A stretch of 22,661 bases of DNA, from assembly GCA_041574955.1 (NCBI GenBank), contig JBFGNS010000068.1:1-22661 (forward strand), in the 5' to 3' direction. The position numbers were made by a program, and so were the translations under genes. The stretch is from CALZJC01 sp041574955. Its GTDB lineage: Bacteria > Acidobacteriota > Thermoanaerobaculia > Multivoradales > JAHEKO01. Under the pieces are notes generated by a model. It was not told the origin of the DNA. It saw only the letters and a list, made by a program, of their open reading frames with translations, and did not search any database. Of this stretch, positions 7,826-15,552 are shown piece after piece; position 1 is the first letter of the stretch, and every line of letters starts with the position of its first letter.

Positions 7826-8833
7826 GTGCACCGGAGCGCTCGACTGCCGCCCTCGCTGGCGCCGTTCGTACGGCCGCGGGCCGGGTTTGTCCCCGCCTAC
7901 CTGGCGACCTGGAGGTCGGGCGAGCTCGAGCGCAAGGTGGAGGAGGCGCTGGCGGCGCTCGGCCGCTGCCGGGTCTGCCCGCGCGACTGCGACGTCGACC
8001 GGCTGGCCGACGAGCGCGCCGTCTGCCGCACCGGCCGTCGCGCCCAGGTGGCGAGCGCCTTTCCCCACTTCGGGGAGGAGGACTGCCTGCGCGGCTGGCG
8101 GGGTTCGGGCACGATCTTCTTCTCCTACTGCAACCTGCGCTGCGTCTTCTGCCAGAACCACGACATTTCCTGGCAGGGCGGCGGCCGCGAGCTGAGCGCG
8201 GACGAGATCGCGGCGCTGATGCTCGAGCTCCAGGAGCGGGGCTGCCACAACATCAACTTCGTGACCCCGGAGCACGTCGTGCCGCAGGTGCTCGAGGCGG
8301 TGCTGGCGGCGGTGGCGCGCGGCCTGCGGCTGCCGCTGGTCTACAACACCAGCGCCTACGATTCGCTGCACTCGATCGAGCTGTTGGACGGCGTGGTTGA
8401 CGTCTACATGCCCGACCTGAAGTTCGCCGACACGGCGACCGCGCGCCGGCTGGTGCTGGCGCCGGACTACCCCGAGCGGGCGCGTGCCGCCATCCGCGCC
8501 ATGCACCGCCAGGTGGGCGATCTGGTGTGCGACGAGGACGGCCTGGCGCTGCGCGGCGTGCTGGTTCGCCACCTGGTGATGCCCAACGGCCTGGCCGGCA
8601 CCGGCGAGGTGATGCGGTTCCTGGCCGACGAGGTCTCGGCCGACTGCTACGTCAACGTGATGGACCAGTACGGGCCGGCCGGCAAGGTGCTCGAGCTGCC
8701 GGAGCGCTACGGCGACATCACCCGCCGGGTGCGCGGCGACGAGCTCGACGCGGCGGTGGGGCTGGCGCGCGAGGCCGGGCTGTGGCGGCTCGACCAGCGC
8801 TGGCGGCCGTCGCGGCTCGCAGTTCTGGCCTGA
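7826..8833 (+). CDS. Radical SAM protein, PflX-like (COG1313, pyruvate-formate-lyase-activating-enzyme-like)
   Basis: The product is 335 residues. The radical SAM [4Fe-4S] motif is CNLRCVFC (Cys102, Cys106, Cys109; CxxxCxxC), set in the family context GSGTIFFSYCNLRC and followed by QNHDIS. Upstream is a second Cys cluster, CRVCPRDC (Cys48, Cys51, Cys55), then VCRTG, typical of PflX/COG1313 proteins and possibly holding another iron-sulfur site. NFVTPEHVVPQVLEA and VYMPDLKFAD are further family signatures. These proteins resemble glycyl-radical activases, but their target is generally unknown and no glycyl-radical enzyme lies in the window. GTG 7826 is the last plausible start before conserved sequence (the SD is weak); TTG 7760 is an alternative. 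The stop is 9 bases from the convergent amidohydrolase stop. Confidence 0.87.
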   Translation: MHRSARLPPSLAPFVRPRAGFVPAYLATWRSGELERKVEEALAALGRCRVCPRDCDVDRLADERAVCRTGRRAQVASAFPHFGEEDCLRGWRGSGTIFFSYCNLRCVFCQNHDISWQGGGRELSADEIAALMLELQERGCHNINFVTPEHVVPQVLEAVLAAVARGLRLPLVYNTSAYDSLHSIELLDGVVDVYMPDLKFADTATARRLVLAPDYPERARAAIRAMHRQVGDLVCDEDGLALRGVLVRHLVMPNGLAGTGEVMRFLADEVSADCYVNVMDQYGPAGKVLELPERYGDITRRVRGDELDAAVGLAREAGLWRLDQRWRPSRLAVLA

Positions 8834-8842
8834 GCCGCCGCC

Positions 8843-10144
8843 TCAGCGCGCCCGGTAGGTGCGGTACAGCCGCTCGTGGCGGTTGTCGGTCGACACCTCG
8901 CGCCCGTTGACGATCAGGTGGCGCACGCGGGTGGTGATCTCGAGCGGATCGCCGTCGGTGACGATCAGGTTGGCGATCTTGCCCGGCTCGATCGAGCCCA
9001 GCCGGTCGCCGACGCCCAGGATCTCGGCCGGGTAGAGCGTCAGCGCCTTGAGCGCCTCGTCCGCCGGCAGACCGTGGGCGGCGGCGGTGGCCGCCTCCCA
9101 CGGCAGGGTGCGCGCGGCGTGCGGGCCGCCGGGGCCGAAGCCGCCGCCGGCGCCCGACGCGAAAGCGAACCGGACGCCGGCAGCCGCCAGGTCGGCGGGA
9201 GTGCGGAACGGCCGGTCGTACGGGTCGTCCTCCTCGCGCGGCAGGCTCTGGACGAAGCCGAGGATGACCGGAACCTGCTTCTCGGCCAGCAGCTCGGTGA
9301 CCTGCCAGGCGTCACGGCCACCGGCGAGGATCATCCGTAGACCCTCCTGCTCGGCGAAGTCGATCGCCGACTCGATGTCGCGCTTCGACTGCGCCAGCAT
9401 CACTACCGGCTGGCGCCCCTCGACCACCGGTACCAGCGCCTCGAGCCGCAGGTCGCGCTCGGCTCGGCGCGGCTCGGCGGCGGCCGCACGCGCGTAGTGG
9501 CGGGCCGCATCCAGCCAGTCGCGCAGCTCGTTCTGCTTCTTCTCGGCCTCTTCCTTGGCCTCGTTGAACGGCGTCTCGCGCACGCTGAAGGTGGCGAAGT
9601 CGAAGCTGCGGGTCTGGATCTCGGGCCAGTTGACGACCATCGCGGCCGACGGCTCGAGCGCCATCTCCTCGACCGTCCAGCCGTCGAGCGACACCACGCC
9701 CGCCTGTCCGGTGATCACGCCGTCGCGGCCGCCGGTCGGCGCCACCAGGGCGTGGGTGATGCCGTTGGCGCGCGCCACGGCGATGAGCTCGCTCGCCGGG
9801 TGCACCGCGGTGAGCGCGTCGAGGTGCGGCGTGTAGGCGCCCATCTCGCCGCGGTCGTCGGTGGCCGGTACCGCGCCGATCTCGAGCAGACCTAGCTGGC
9901 TCAGGGCGTCGAACAGACCCGGGTAGACGTGCAGCCCGCTGGCGTCGAGGGTGGTGGCGCCGGCCGGCGCCGCGGCGTCGGGAGCGGCCGCCAGGATGCG
10001 GCCGTCCTCGATCACCACCCGCCCCACGAACGGTTCGCCGCTCACCGGGTGGACGGTGGCGCCGTCGATCACCAGCAGCTCGGCGGCGGCGGGCACCGCG
10101 GCCGCGGTTGCCAGACAGGCGAGCGCGAAGCGTAGTCTCGTCAT
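8843..10144 (-). CDS. Amidohydrolase-like periplasmic protein lacking the HxH metal motif
   Basis: The product is 433 residues with a Sec-type signal peptide (MTRLRFALACLATAAAVPAAA, cleavage probably after AAA). The fold is that of amidohydrolase/imidazolonepropionase-like enzymes: an N-terminal beta-sandwich (VIDGATVHPVSG, VVIEDGRILA), then the strand that normally reads PGLIDAHxH, and a C-terminal ALTLYPAEILGVGDRLGSIE...GKIANLIV. Here that strand reads YPGLFDALSQLG, so Leu81-Ser82-Gln83 replace His-x-His. The family's metal His in strand 1 is therefore absent, and a standard hydrolytic mechanism is unlikely. The ATG overlaps the stop of the upstream two-module amidohydrolase by four bases (ATGA), implying coupled translation and possibly a complex. 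It may serve as a structural or binding partner. Confidence 0.85.
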   Translation of the reverse strand: MTRLRFALACLATAAAVPAAAELLVIDGATVHPVSGEPFVGRVVIEDGRILAAAPDAAAPAGATTLDASGLHVYPGLFDALSQLGLLEIGAVPATDDRGEMGAYTPHLDALTAVHPASELIAVARANGITHALVAPTGGRDGVITGQAGVVSLDGWTVEEMALEPSAAMVVNWPEIQTRSFDFATFSVRETPFNEAKEEAEKKQNELRDWLDAARHYARAAAAEPRRAERDLRLEALVPVVEGRQPVVMLAQSKRDIESAIDFAEQEGLRMILAGGRDAWQVTELLAEKQVPVILGFVQSLPREEDDPYDRPFRTPADLAAAGVRFAFASGAGGGFGPGGPHAARTLPWEAATAAAHGLPADEALKALTLYPAEILGVGDRLGSIEPGKIANLIVTDGDPLEITTRVRHLIVNGREVSTDNRHERLYRTYRAR

Positions 10145-13100
10145 CGGCCTTCCTCCCTGCAGGTCTCGGTCTCGACGCTGCGCCACCACGGCTCGAACGG
10201 TGCCGCCGTGCGCCGCTCGGGCGGTGGCTCGGCGGCAGGCTCGGCGGCCTCCGGCGCCGCCGCCTCGTCCGCCGCCGCGTCCTTCTTCGCCGGGGCGAGC
10301 CGCTCCTCGAGCGCCTCGACAAGCGCCTGCCGCTCGCGGTCGGCGGCGCGGTCGAAGTACAGGTCGCCATCGACGAACGTCTTCTGGACCAGCGACGAGA
10401 TGGCCAGCGGATGGCCGTCGTACAGCACCAGGTCGGCGTCCTTGCCGACCTCGATCGAGCCCACCCGCTCGGCGATGCCGAGCTGGATCGCCGGGTTCAG
10501 GGTCACCAGCGCCAGCGCCGAGCGCTCGTCGAGGCCGCCCCAGTGGATGGTCTTGGCGGCCTCCTGGTTGAGATGCCGCATCTCCTCGGCGCTGTCGGAG
10601 TTGATCGACACCACCACGCCGCGCTCGGCCATCAGCGCGGCGTTGTGCGGAATGGCGTCGTAGGCCTCGACCTTGTAGCCCCACCAGTCGGAGAAGGTCG
10701 AGGCGCCGGCGCCGTGGGCCGCGATCTCGTCGGCCACCTTGTACCCCTCGAGCACGTGCTGCAGCGAGGCGATGCGGAAACCGAACTCCTCGGCCAGCCG
10801 CAGCAGCTGCAGGATCTCGTCGGCGCGGTAGCAGTGCGAGTGCACCAGCCGCTTGCCCTCGAGGATCTCGACCAGCGCCTCGAGCTTCAGATCACGGCGC
10901 GGCGGCGTCGGACGGGCGCCGCGCCGGCCGCGGGCGGCTTCGAAGGCGCGCCACTCGTCGCGGTAGGCGCGCGCCGCGGTGAACGCCTGGCGGATCACGT
11001 CCATCACCCCCATGCGGGTCGCCGGGTAGCGAGGCGGGATCGCCGAGCTGCGGAAGTTCGAGCGCTTGGGGTTCTCGCCGAGCGCGAACTTGATGCCCGG
11101 CGGCGCGGCGGCGAACAGCAGGCCGTCGGCGTCGGCGCCCCAGCGCAGCTTGATCACCGCGTTCTGGCCGCCGATCGGGTTGGAGCTGCCGTGCAGCAGG
11201 TTGGCGGCGGTGACGCCGCCGGCCAGGGCACGGTAGATGTCGATGTCGTCGGGGTCGATGACGTCGCCGATCTGGACCATCGCGGTCACCGCCAGCGAGC
11301 CCTCGTTGACGCCGCCCTCGATCGCGATGTGGGCGTGGGCGTCGATGATGCCCGGGACCAGGTGGCCACCACCGGCGTCGACGGTCTCGAAGCCTGCCGG
11401 CACCGCGAGACCGGCGCCGACGGCGCGGATCCTGCCGTCCTCGACCAGCACGGTGCCGCCCGGGATGGTGTCGCCGGTGACCGTCCAGACCGTGGCGTTG
11501 GTGACGGCGTAGCGGTCCATCCGGCGCACCGGTCCCTGGTAGCGGGCCATCGCGGCGCGCAGCTCGTCGGCGGGCACCTCCTCGGCGCCGCCCTCCGGCT
11601 CGGCCTCCTCCTCGGCCGCCGCCGCGGTGCGCTCGCCGGAGACGTCCATCGCCATCGGGCCGGCGCTCATCGTGCCGCTCAGGCTGTCGCCCTCGACGGT
11701 CAGCGACCAGGAGGCGGTGAAGCTGCGCTCGCCCATCGAGCGGGTGGTCTTGAAGCGCAGCAGGTCGCCGCTCATCTTGCCGTCCTCGAGCGGGGTGGCG
11801 CCGCGCTCGCCGGTGATCTCGCCGGTCACCTTGCCGTCGTCGTCCATCTCGAGCTTGGCGGTCATGTCGCGCGCGCCGCGCGGCGACTGCAGCGTGATCG
11901 CCCAGCTGCCCGACACGTCGGTGGCCGGCGGCTCGCCGTCCTCGGCCGGCTCGCGCTCGGCGTAGTGCCGGCCGTCGACGAACACGGCCTCGATCTCGGC
12001 GTCCTCGGCCCACGGCGGAGCCGTCGCCACCACCAGGTTGGCGATCTTGCCGCGTTCGATCGTGCCGAGGCGGTCGCCGATGCCGAAGATCTCGGCCGGG
12101 CCGGCGCTCAGGGCACGCAGCGCGGCCGCTTCGTCGAGACCGGCTTCGATCGCCCGGCGGACGCCCTCGAACACCTCCGACGGGGATGCCAGGCCGGCGG
12201 AGGTGAACGCCAGCGGCACGCCTCCGGCCGTCAGCGCCGCCGGAGCGGTGGGCGCCATCCTGCGGTGGTAGAGGTCGCGGAAGTCGGTGTCGGCGTCGGG
12301 GTCGCGGTCTTTCTCGGCCTCGGGCCAGTCGAGGCTGACCACCGCCGCGGCGCCGGCGCCGGCTAGGGCGGCGGCGCGGTCGTAGGCGCCCTGGGCGCCT
12401 ACCACCACCGGCCGCAGGTTGTACGCCCGCGCCAGCTTGAGCACCCGGTCGATCTCGCGGCCGAGGTCGCCCGGCATCACGAACGGCGTGCGCGCCGCCA
12501 TCGCCTCGGCCAGCGGCGCCAGCGCCCGGTCGTAGGCCGGCCGCTCGCGGCCGCGCGGCTCGCTGGCGTACAGCGCCGTAACCTCGCGGTAGTGGTCGCT
12601 GTCGGCGAGCGTCTGCTCGACGTAGGCGATGACTCCCATCAGCGAGCCGGGGAACGCTCGAAAGCCGCCGCGCTCGAGGTTGACGCGCTGCGCTACCGGC
12701 GCCGCCAGCACGCGGTCGCGCGGCTCGCCGCGGCCGAGGTGGATGACCGCCGCCTGGCCGGCGAAGATACCGTCGGCGGGTGCCGTCACCGCGGCGGTGA
12801 AGCCGGCCTCGCGCCACTTCTCGATGCGTCCGTCCTCTCCCAGCTGGTCGGCGCCGCTCACCCAGGGGGTGGTCTTGGGCCGGTCCTCGGGGCCGCGGAT
12901 CTCGGGGCCGTCGCTGCGCCCCGGCAGGTCGCCGCCTTCGCCCTCGGCCTGCTGCTGGCCGAGCGTGGTCCAGGCGTCGATCAGGCCGGGGTAGACGACC
13001 AGCCCCTCGCCTTCGATCACCCAGGCATCGGCCGGGATGGCGAGGTCGGTACCGACCGCCTCGATCAGGCCGTCGGCCAGCAGCACCGTGGCGCGCTCCA

Positions 13101-13248
13101 GGGTCGCGCCGGCACCGGTCACCACGCGGGCGTCGCGGATGGCGTAGTAGGGCGGCGGGTCGGGCGGCTCGGCCGCGAGCGGCGCGGCGGCGAGCAGCGT
13201 CACGACGGCGAGGGCGGCAGCTACGGCCTCGGCGGCTCGGTGTCTCAT
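10141..13248 (-). CDS. Two-module amidohydrolase fusion: degenerate N-terminal, intact C-terminal domain
   Basis: The product is 1035 residues with a signal peptide (AVVTLLAAAPLAAEP). Module 1 (about 33-435) is an amidohydrolase in which the metal strand reads YPGLIDAWTTLG, Trp93-Thr-Thr95 replacing HxH, although the C-terminal EIFGIGDRLGTIERGK signature remains. Residues about 444-537 are a beta-rich insert (DVSGSWAITL through MSAGPMAMDVSGE) resembling a small lipocalin-like barrel. Module 2 (about 555-990) is complete: PGIIDAHAH (His638, His640), VHSHCYRADE (His803, His805), SLQHVLEGYK (His831) and INSDSAEE (Asp885). Such enzymes cleave cyclic amides or dipeptides; the substrate is unknown. 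The tail is Ala/Glu/Pro-rich. The SD is GGAGAG just before the ATG. It is translationally coupled to the next gene, another degenerate copy. It could act on peptides in the periplasm (inference). Confidence 0.87.
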   Translation of the reverse strand: MRHRAAEAVAAALAVVTLLAAAPLAAEPPDPPPYYAIRDARVVTGAGATLERATVLLADGLIEAVGTDLAIPADAWVIEGEGLVVYPGLIDAWTTLGQQQAEGEGGDLPGRSDGPEIRGPEDRPKTTPWVSGADQLGEDGRIEKWREAGFTAAVTAPADGIFAGQAAVIHLGRGEPRDRVLAAPVAQRVNLERGGFRAFPGSLMGVIAYVEQTLADSDHYREVTALYASEPRGRERPAYDRALAPLAEAMAARTPFVMPGDLGREIDRVLKLARAYNLRPVVVGAQGAYDRAAALAGAGAAAVVSLDWPEAEKDRDPDADTDFRDLYHRRMAPTAPAALTAGGVPLAFTSAGLASPSEVFEGVRRAIEAGLDEAAALRALSAGPAEIFGIGDRLGTIERGKIANLVVATAPPWAEDAEIEAVFVDGRHYAEREPAEDGEPPATDVSGSWAITLQSPRGARDMTAKLEMDDDGKVTGEITGERGATPLEDGKMSGDLLRFKTTRSMGERSFTASWSLTVEGDSLSGTMSAGPMAMDVSGERTAAAAEEEAEPEGGAEEVPADELRAAMARYQGPVRRMDRYAVTNATVWTVTGDTIPGGTVLVEDGRIRAVGAGLAVPAGFETVDAGGGHLVPGIIDAHAHIAIEGGVNEGSLAVTAMVQIGDVIDPDDIDIYRALAGGVTAANLLHGSSNPIGGQNAVIKLRWGADADGLLFAAAPPGIKFALGENPKRSNFRSSAIPPRYPATRMGVMDVIRQAFTAARAYRDEWRAFEAARGRRGARPTPPRRDLKLEALVEILEGKRLVHSHCYRADEILQLLRLAEEFGFRIASLQHVLEGYKVADEIAAHGAGASTFSDWWGYKVEAYDAIPHNAALMAERGVVVSINSDSAEEMRHLNQEAAKTIHWGGLDERSALALVTLNPAIQLGIAERVGSIEVGKDADLVLYDGHPLAISSLVQKTFVDGDLYFDRAADRERQALVEALEERLAPAKKDAAADEAAAPEAAEPAAEPPPERRTAAPFEPWWRSVETETCREEGR

Positions 13249-13284
13249 GGTCTCTCTCCGGGGCAGTTCAGGCGGGAACGGCCG

Positions 13285-13290
13285 ATTGTA
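13285..13290 (-). promoter_or_regulatory. Candidate -10 box (TACAAT) for the amidohydrolase pair
   Basis: Read on the minus strand, TACAAT lies 37 bases upstream of the ATG at 13248, in the 79-base gap after the propeller gene stop, and matches the -10 consensus at five of six positions. I see no -35 match. If real, the amidohydrolase pair has its own promoter. Confidence 0.35.
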
Positions 13291-13327
13291 GCCTGTCGGC
13301 GAGCGCGCGCGGCCGGTGGTGAGGAGG

Positions 13328-14752
13328 TCAGCGGCCGGTGGCGGCCGGTGTCGGCTTCGGCGGTGCGCCGAAACCGATCAGCTTGCCGCGGGTGCGCACA
13401 TACAGCCGGTCGCCGGCGATCGCCGGCGTCGCGTGGATCGGCTCGCCCAGATCGCGCGTCGCCAGCACCCGCCAGTCGGGGCCGGCCGCCAGCACCGCCA
13501 GATCGCCGTCGAGCGAGCCCACCCACAGCTTGCCGTCGGCGGCGACCGGCGAGGCGTAGACCTCGCCCGAGACGCCCTTCACCCGGCCGCGCTTGTGGGG
13601 CTTGCCGGTGGCCGGATCGAGGCTGGTAAGGACGTTGCCCTTGAGGATGTAGAGGACGCCGTCGTAGACCAGCGGGCTGGGAATGTAGGGGATGCTCTGG
13701 CGGTGGTTCCAGACCACCTCGGCCTGGCTGCCGGCGTCGGGAAGGCGGATGCCGAACAGTCCCCAGTTCTCGTTGGTGATCTCCTCGCCGAGCGACAGCC
13801 AGTCGGCCTCCGACACCGCGCCGCTGCCGTCGACGTCCACCCAGCCGAAGTTGTTGTAGATCCACGAGCCCTCGAGCTCGGCGCGGGTGAGCTCGCCGTC
13901 GCCGTCGGCGTCGTGCTCTGCCGCCAGCTCGCGGAACGGCGGCAGCGGCTCCGGCGCGTGGTCGATGGTGTTGACGAACAGCAGCCCTCCGGCCGTCACC
14001 GGGCTGGAGACCGGGCCGGTACCCAACCCGCCCAGCGTCCACGCGCTGTCGCCGGTCGCCAGCTCGTAGGCATCCACCCAGCGCGAGCCGGCGACCAGCA
14101 GCAGCTTCCGGCCGTCCTCGCCTGGGATCAGGATCGGGGTGGTGTAGCTCTCGCGCCGCGCCGGCCGGGCACGCCGCCAGCGCTCGCGTCCGGTGGCGGC
14201 GTCGAGCGCCACCAGGAACGACCCCTGCGCCTGGTCACACACCAGCACCAGGCTGTCACCGGCGAGCACCGGCGAGGCGGCGATGCCGTAGTAGTTGCGG
14301 AACGGCCCCAGGGGCACCTGCCAGCGCTGCTTGCCGGTCGCGTCGTACGACACCGCGCCCGCCTCGTGGAAGAAAGCGTAGACGTTGGTGCCGTCGGTGA
14401 CCGGGGTCGGGGTCGCGGAGTCGGTGGCGCGGTGCAGCTCGGCGACGTGATCGCGCTCGAGCTCGCGGCGCCACAGCTCACGTCCGCTGACTCGGTCGAT
14501 CGCCAGCGTGAGCAGCTTGCCGTCTTCGATCGCGGTGAGGAAGATCGCGCTCTCGCCCACCGCCGGGGACGAGCGGCCGAACGGCACGGGTGTCTCCCAG
14601 ACGGTGTGATCGAGGTCCGCCGGCAGCTCGGCGCCGGCGGTGACCCCCGACCCGTTGGGGCCGCGGAAGCGGCTCCACTCGTCGCCGGCTGCCGGTGGAG
14701 CCAGCAGCGCGAGGCTCGCGGCGGCAAGAGCTAGGCTTCGGATGGCGGGCAT
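13328..14752 (-). CDS. PQQ-like beta-propeller protein with inserted EF-hand pair, exported
   Basis: The product is 474 residues with a signal peptide (SLALLAPPAAGDEWSRFRG). Mature sequence starts with the WSRFRGPNGSG signature common to secreted PQQ-like (outer-membrane-assembly/alcohol-dehydrogenase-like) propellers. Blade motifs include ALDAATGRERWRR, YELATGDSAW and SLDPATGKP. Between blades, about residues 270-330, lie two EF-hand loops. Loop 1 is Asp281, Asp283, Asp285, Glu287, Thr289, Glu292, a canonical calcium ligand set. Loop 2 is Asp306, Asp308, Ser310 and Asp317, with Asp rather than Glu at position 12. Catalytic PQQ ligands of quinoprotein dehydrogenases are not evident, so enzymatic use of PQQ is doubtful. 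The SD AGGGAG (14761-14766) is 8 bases before the ATG. It probably acts as a calcium-stabilised scaffold or binding protein in the periplasm (inference). Confidence 0.87.
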   Translation of the reverse strand: MPAIRSLALAAASLALLAPPAAGDEWSRFRGPNGSGVTAGAELPADLDHTVWETPVPFGRSSPAVGESAIFLTAIEDGKLLTLAIDRVSGRELWRRELERDHVAELHRATDSATPTPVTDGTNVYAFFHEAGAVSYDATGKQRWQVPLGPFRNYYGIAASPVLAGDSLVLVCDQAQGSFLVALDAATGRERWRRARPARRESYTTPILIPGEDGRKLLLVAGSRWVDAYELATGDSAWTLGGLGTGPVSSPVTAGGLLFVNTIDHAPEPLPPFRELAAEHDADGDGELTRAELEGSWIYNNFGWVDVDGSGAVSEADWLSLGEEITNENWGLFGIRLPDAGSQAEVVWNHRQSIPYIPSPLVYDGVLYILKGNVLTSLDPATGKPHKRGRVKGVSGEVYASPVAADGKLWVGSLDGDLAVLAAGPDWRVLATRDLGEPIHATPAIAGDRLYVRTRGKLIGFGAPPKPTPAATGR

Positions 14753-14796
14753 CGTCGCGTCTCCCTGGGTCGCGGGGTCCTGGAAGGGGAGCCGGC

Positions 14797-14802
14797 AGTA
14801 TA
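14797..14802 (-). promoter_or_regulatory. Candidate -10 box (TATACT) for the propeller gene
   Basis: Minus-strand TATACT lies 44 bases upstream of the ATG at 14752 and matches the -10 consensus at five of six positions. It is the only AT-rich spot in the 149-base gap 14753-14901, where I see nothing else. Confidence 0.35.
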
Positions 14803-14901
14803 GCGAGCCGCTCGCGCCGCGGCCCTTCGGGTGGGGCCGGTCTGCCCGGTCCGCTGCCCGCGCCTGGCGCCCCGCCCGCGAGGCCGCCGGGCACCGGCGC
14901 G

Positions 14902-15441
14902 TCAGGTCGAGTAGCGGTCGCCGTCCTTCGACACCTCGAAGTCGGCCGACCGGCCCGGCGGGATGCTCAGCCAGCGCCAGCCGTCACCGGCCTGGTGCCT
15001 GGCCAGCAGGACGATCTGGCCGACGTGGTAGGCGTAATGCGTCAGCTGGCGCTGGATCGCCTCGAGCACGGTGTGGGGCTCGCCGCGGATGGTGACCGTC
15101 GACTCGAGGTCGCGCCAGTCGAGCCCGGAGAGGGTCTCGATGGTGAGCCGCCAGCCCGCCGCCCAGGCGGCGCGCAGGTTGTCGGCGGTGTCGTCCTGGT
15201 CGAGCTCGAACTCGCGGTCGCGGTGGCGGTCGGGCTTCTCGCCGTCGCTGGTCAGAAAGTCGCGCCAGCGCGAGCGCATGTTGCCGGCCATGTGCTTCAT
15301 GATGATGGCGATCGAGTTGGAGCGCGAGTCGAGGGTGAAGAACAGACCGTCGTCGCCGACCTGCGCGATGGCGCGGTCGGCCAGCTCCTTGGACTTGCGC
15401 AGCTGGCGGATGGCGTCTTTCAGGTAGTGGTCTCGGATCAT
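14902..15441 (-). CDS. DinB-like DUF1572 protein
   Basis: The product is 179 residues, a typical DUF1572 length. It starts YLKDAIRQLRKSKELADRAI and shows the DinB-superfamily four-helix layout with a His triad: His50 (MKHMAGNM), His135 and His139 (THYAYHVGQIVLLA). In DinB-superfamily proteins three such His bind a metal; relatives include thiol-dependent S-transferases, but DUF1572 itself is uncharacterised. The ATG has an ideal GGAGGAG (complement of 15447-15453) at five-base spacing, which fixes the start although the frame stays open much further upstream. It is divergent from the selenoprotein gene, sharing a 111-base intergenic region. A link to thiol redox chemistry is tempting but rests only on neighbourhood. 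Confidence 0.9.
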   Translation of the reverse strand: MIRDHYLKDAIRQLRKSKELADRAIAQVGDDGLFFTLDSRSNSIAIIMKHMAGNMRSRWRDFLTSDGEKPDRHRDREFELDQDDTADNLRAAWAAGWRLTIETLSGLDWRDLESTVTIRGEPHTVLEAIQRQLTHYAYHVGQIVLLARHQAGDGWRWLSIPPGRSADFEVSKDGDRYST

Positions 15442-15499
15442 CGTCGCTCCTCCGGGACGGCCGCCCGGCGGCGCCGGCTCCGGCCGTCGGGTTGCGTCG

Positions 15500-15505
15500 A
15501 TTATC
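15500..15505 (-). promoter_or_regulatory. Candidate -10 box (GATAAT) for the DinB-like gene
   Basis: Minus-strand GATAAT, five of six to consensus, lies 58 bases before the ATG at 15441 within the divergent region. No -35 match is visible. Confidence 0.3.
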
Positions 15506-15525
15506 CCTCCGACCTCCCGCTGGGC

Positions 15526-15531
15526 TATGCT
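15526..15531 (+). promoter_or_regulatory. Candidate -10 box (TATGCT) for the selenoprotein gene
   Basis: TATGCT matches the -10 consensus at four of six positions and lies 21 bases before the GTG at 15553. No -35 hexamer is apparent. It leaves a short leader that still contains the GGAG Shine-Dalgarno at 15541-15544. Confidence 0.25.
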
Positions 15532-15552
15532 CGACCGGCTGGAGCGGTCACC

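Noticed and set aside
10108..12366. 752-residue plus-strand open frame
   Set aside because: Antisense to the amidohydrolase fusion, with biased composition and no motif.
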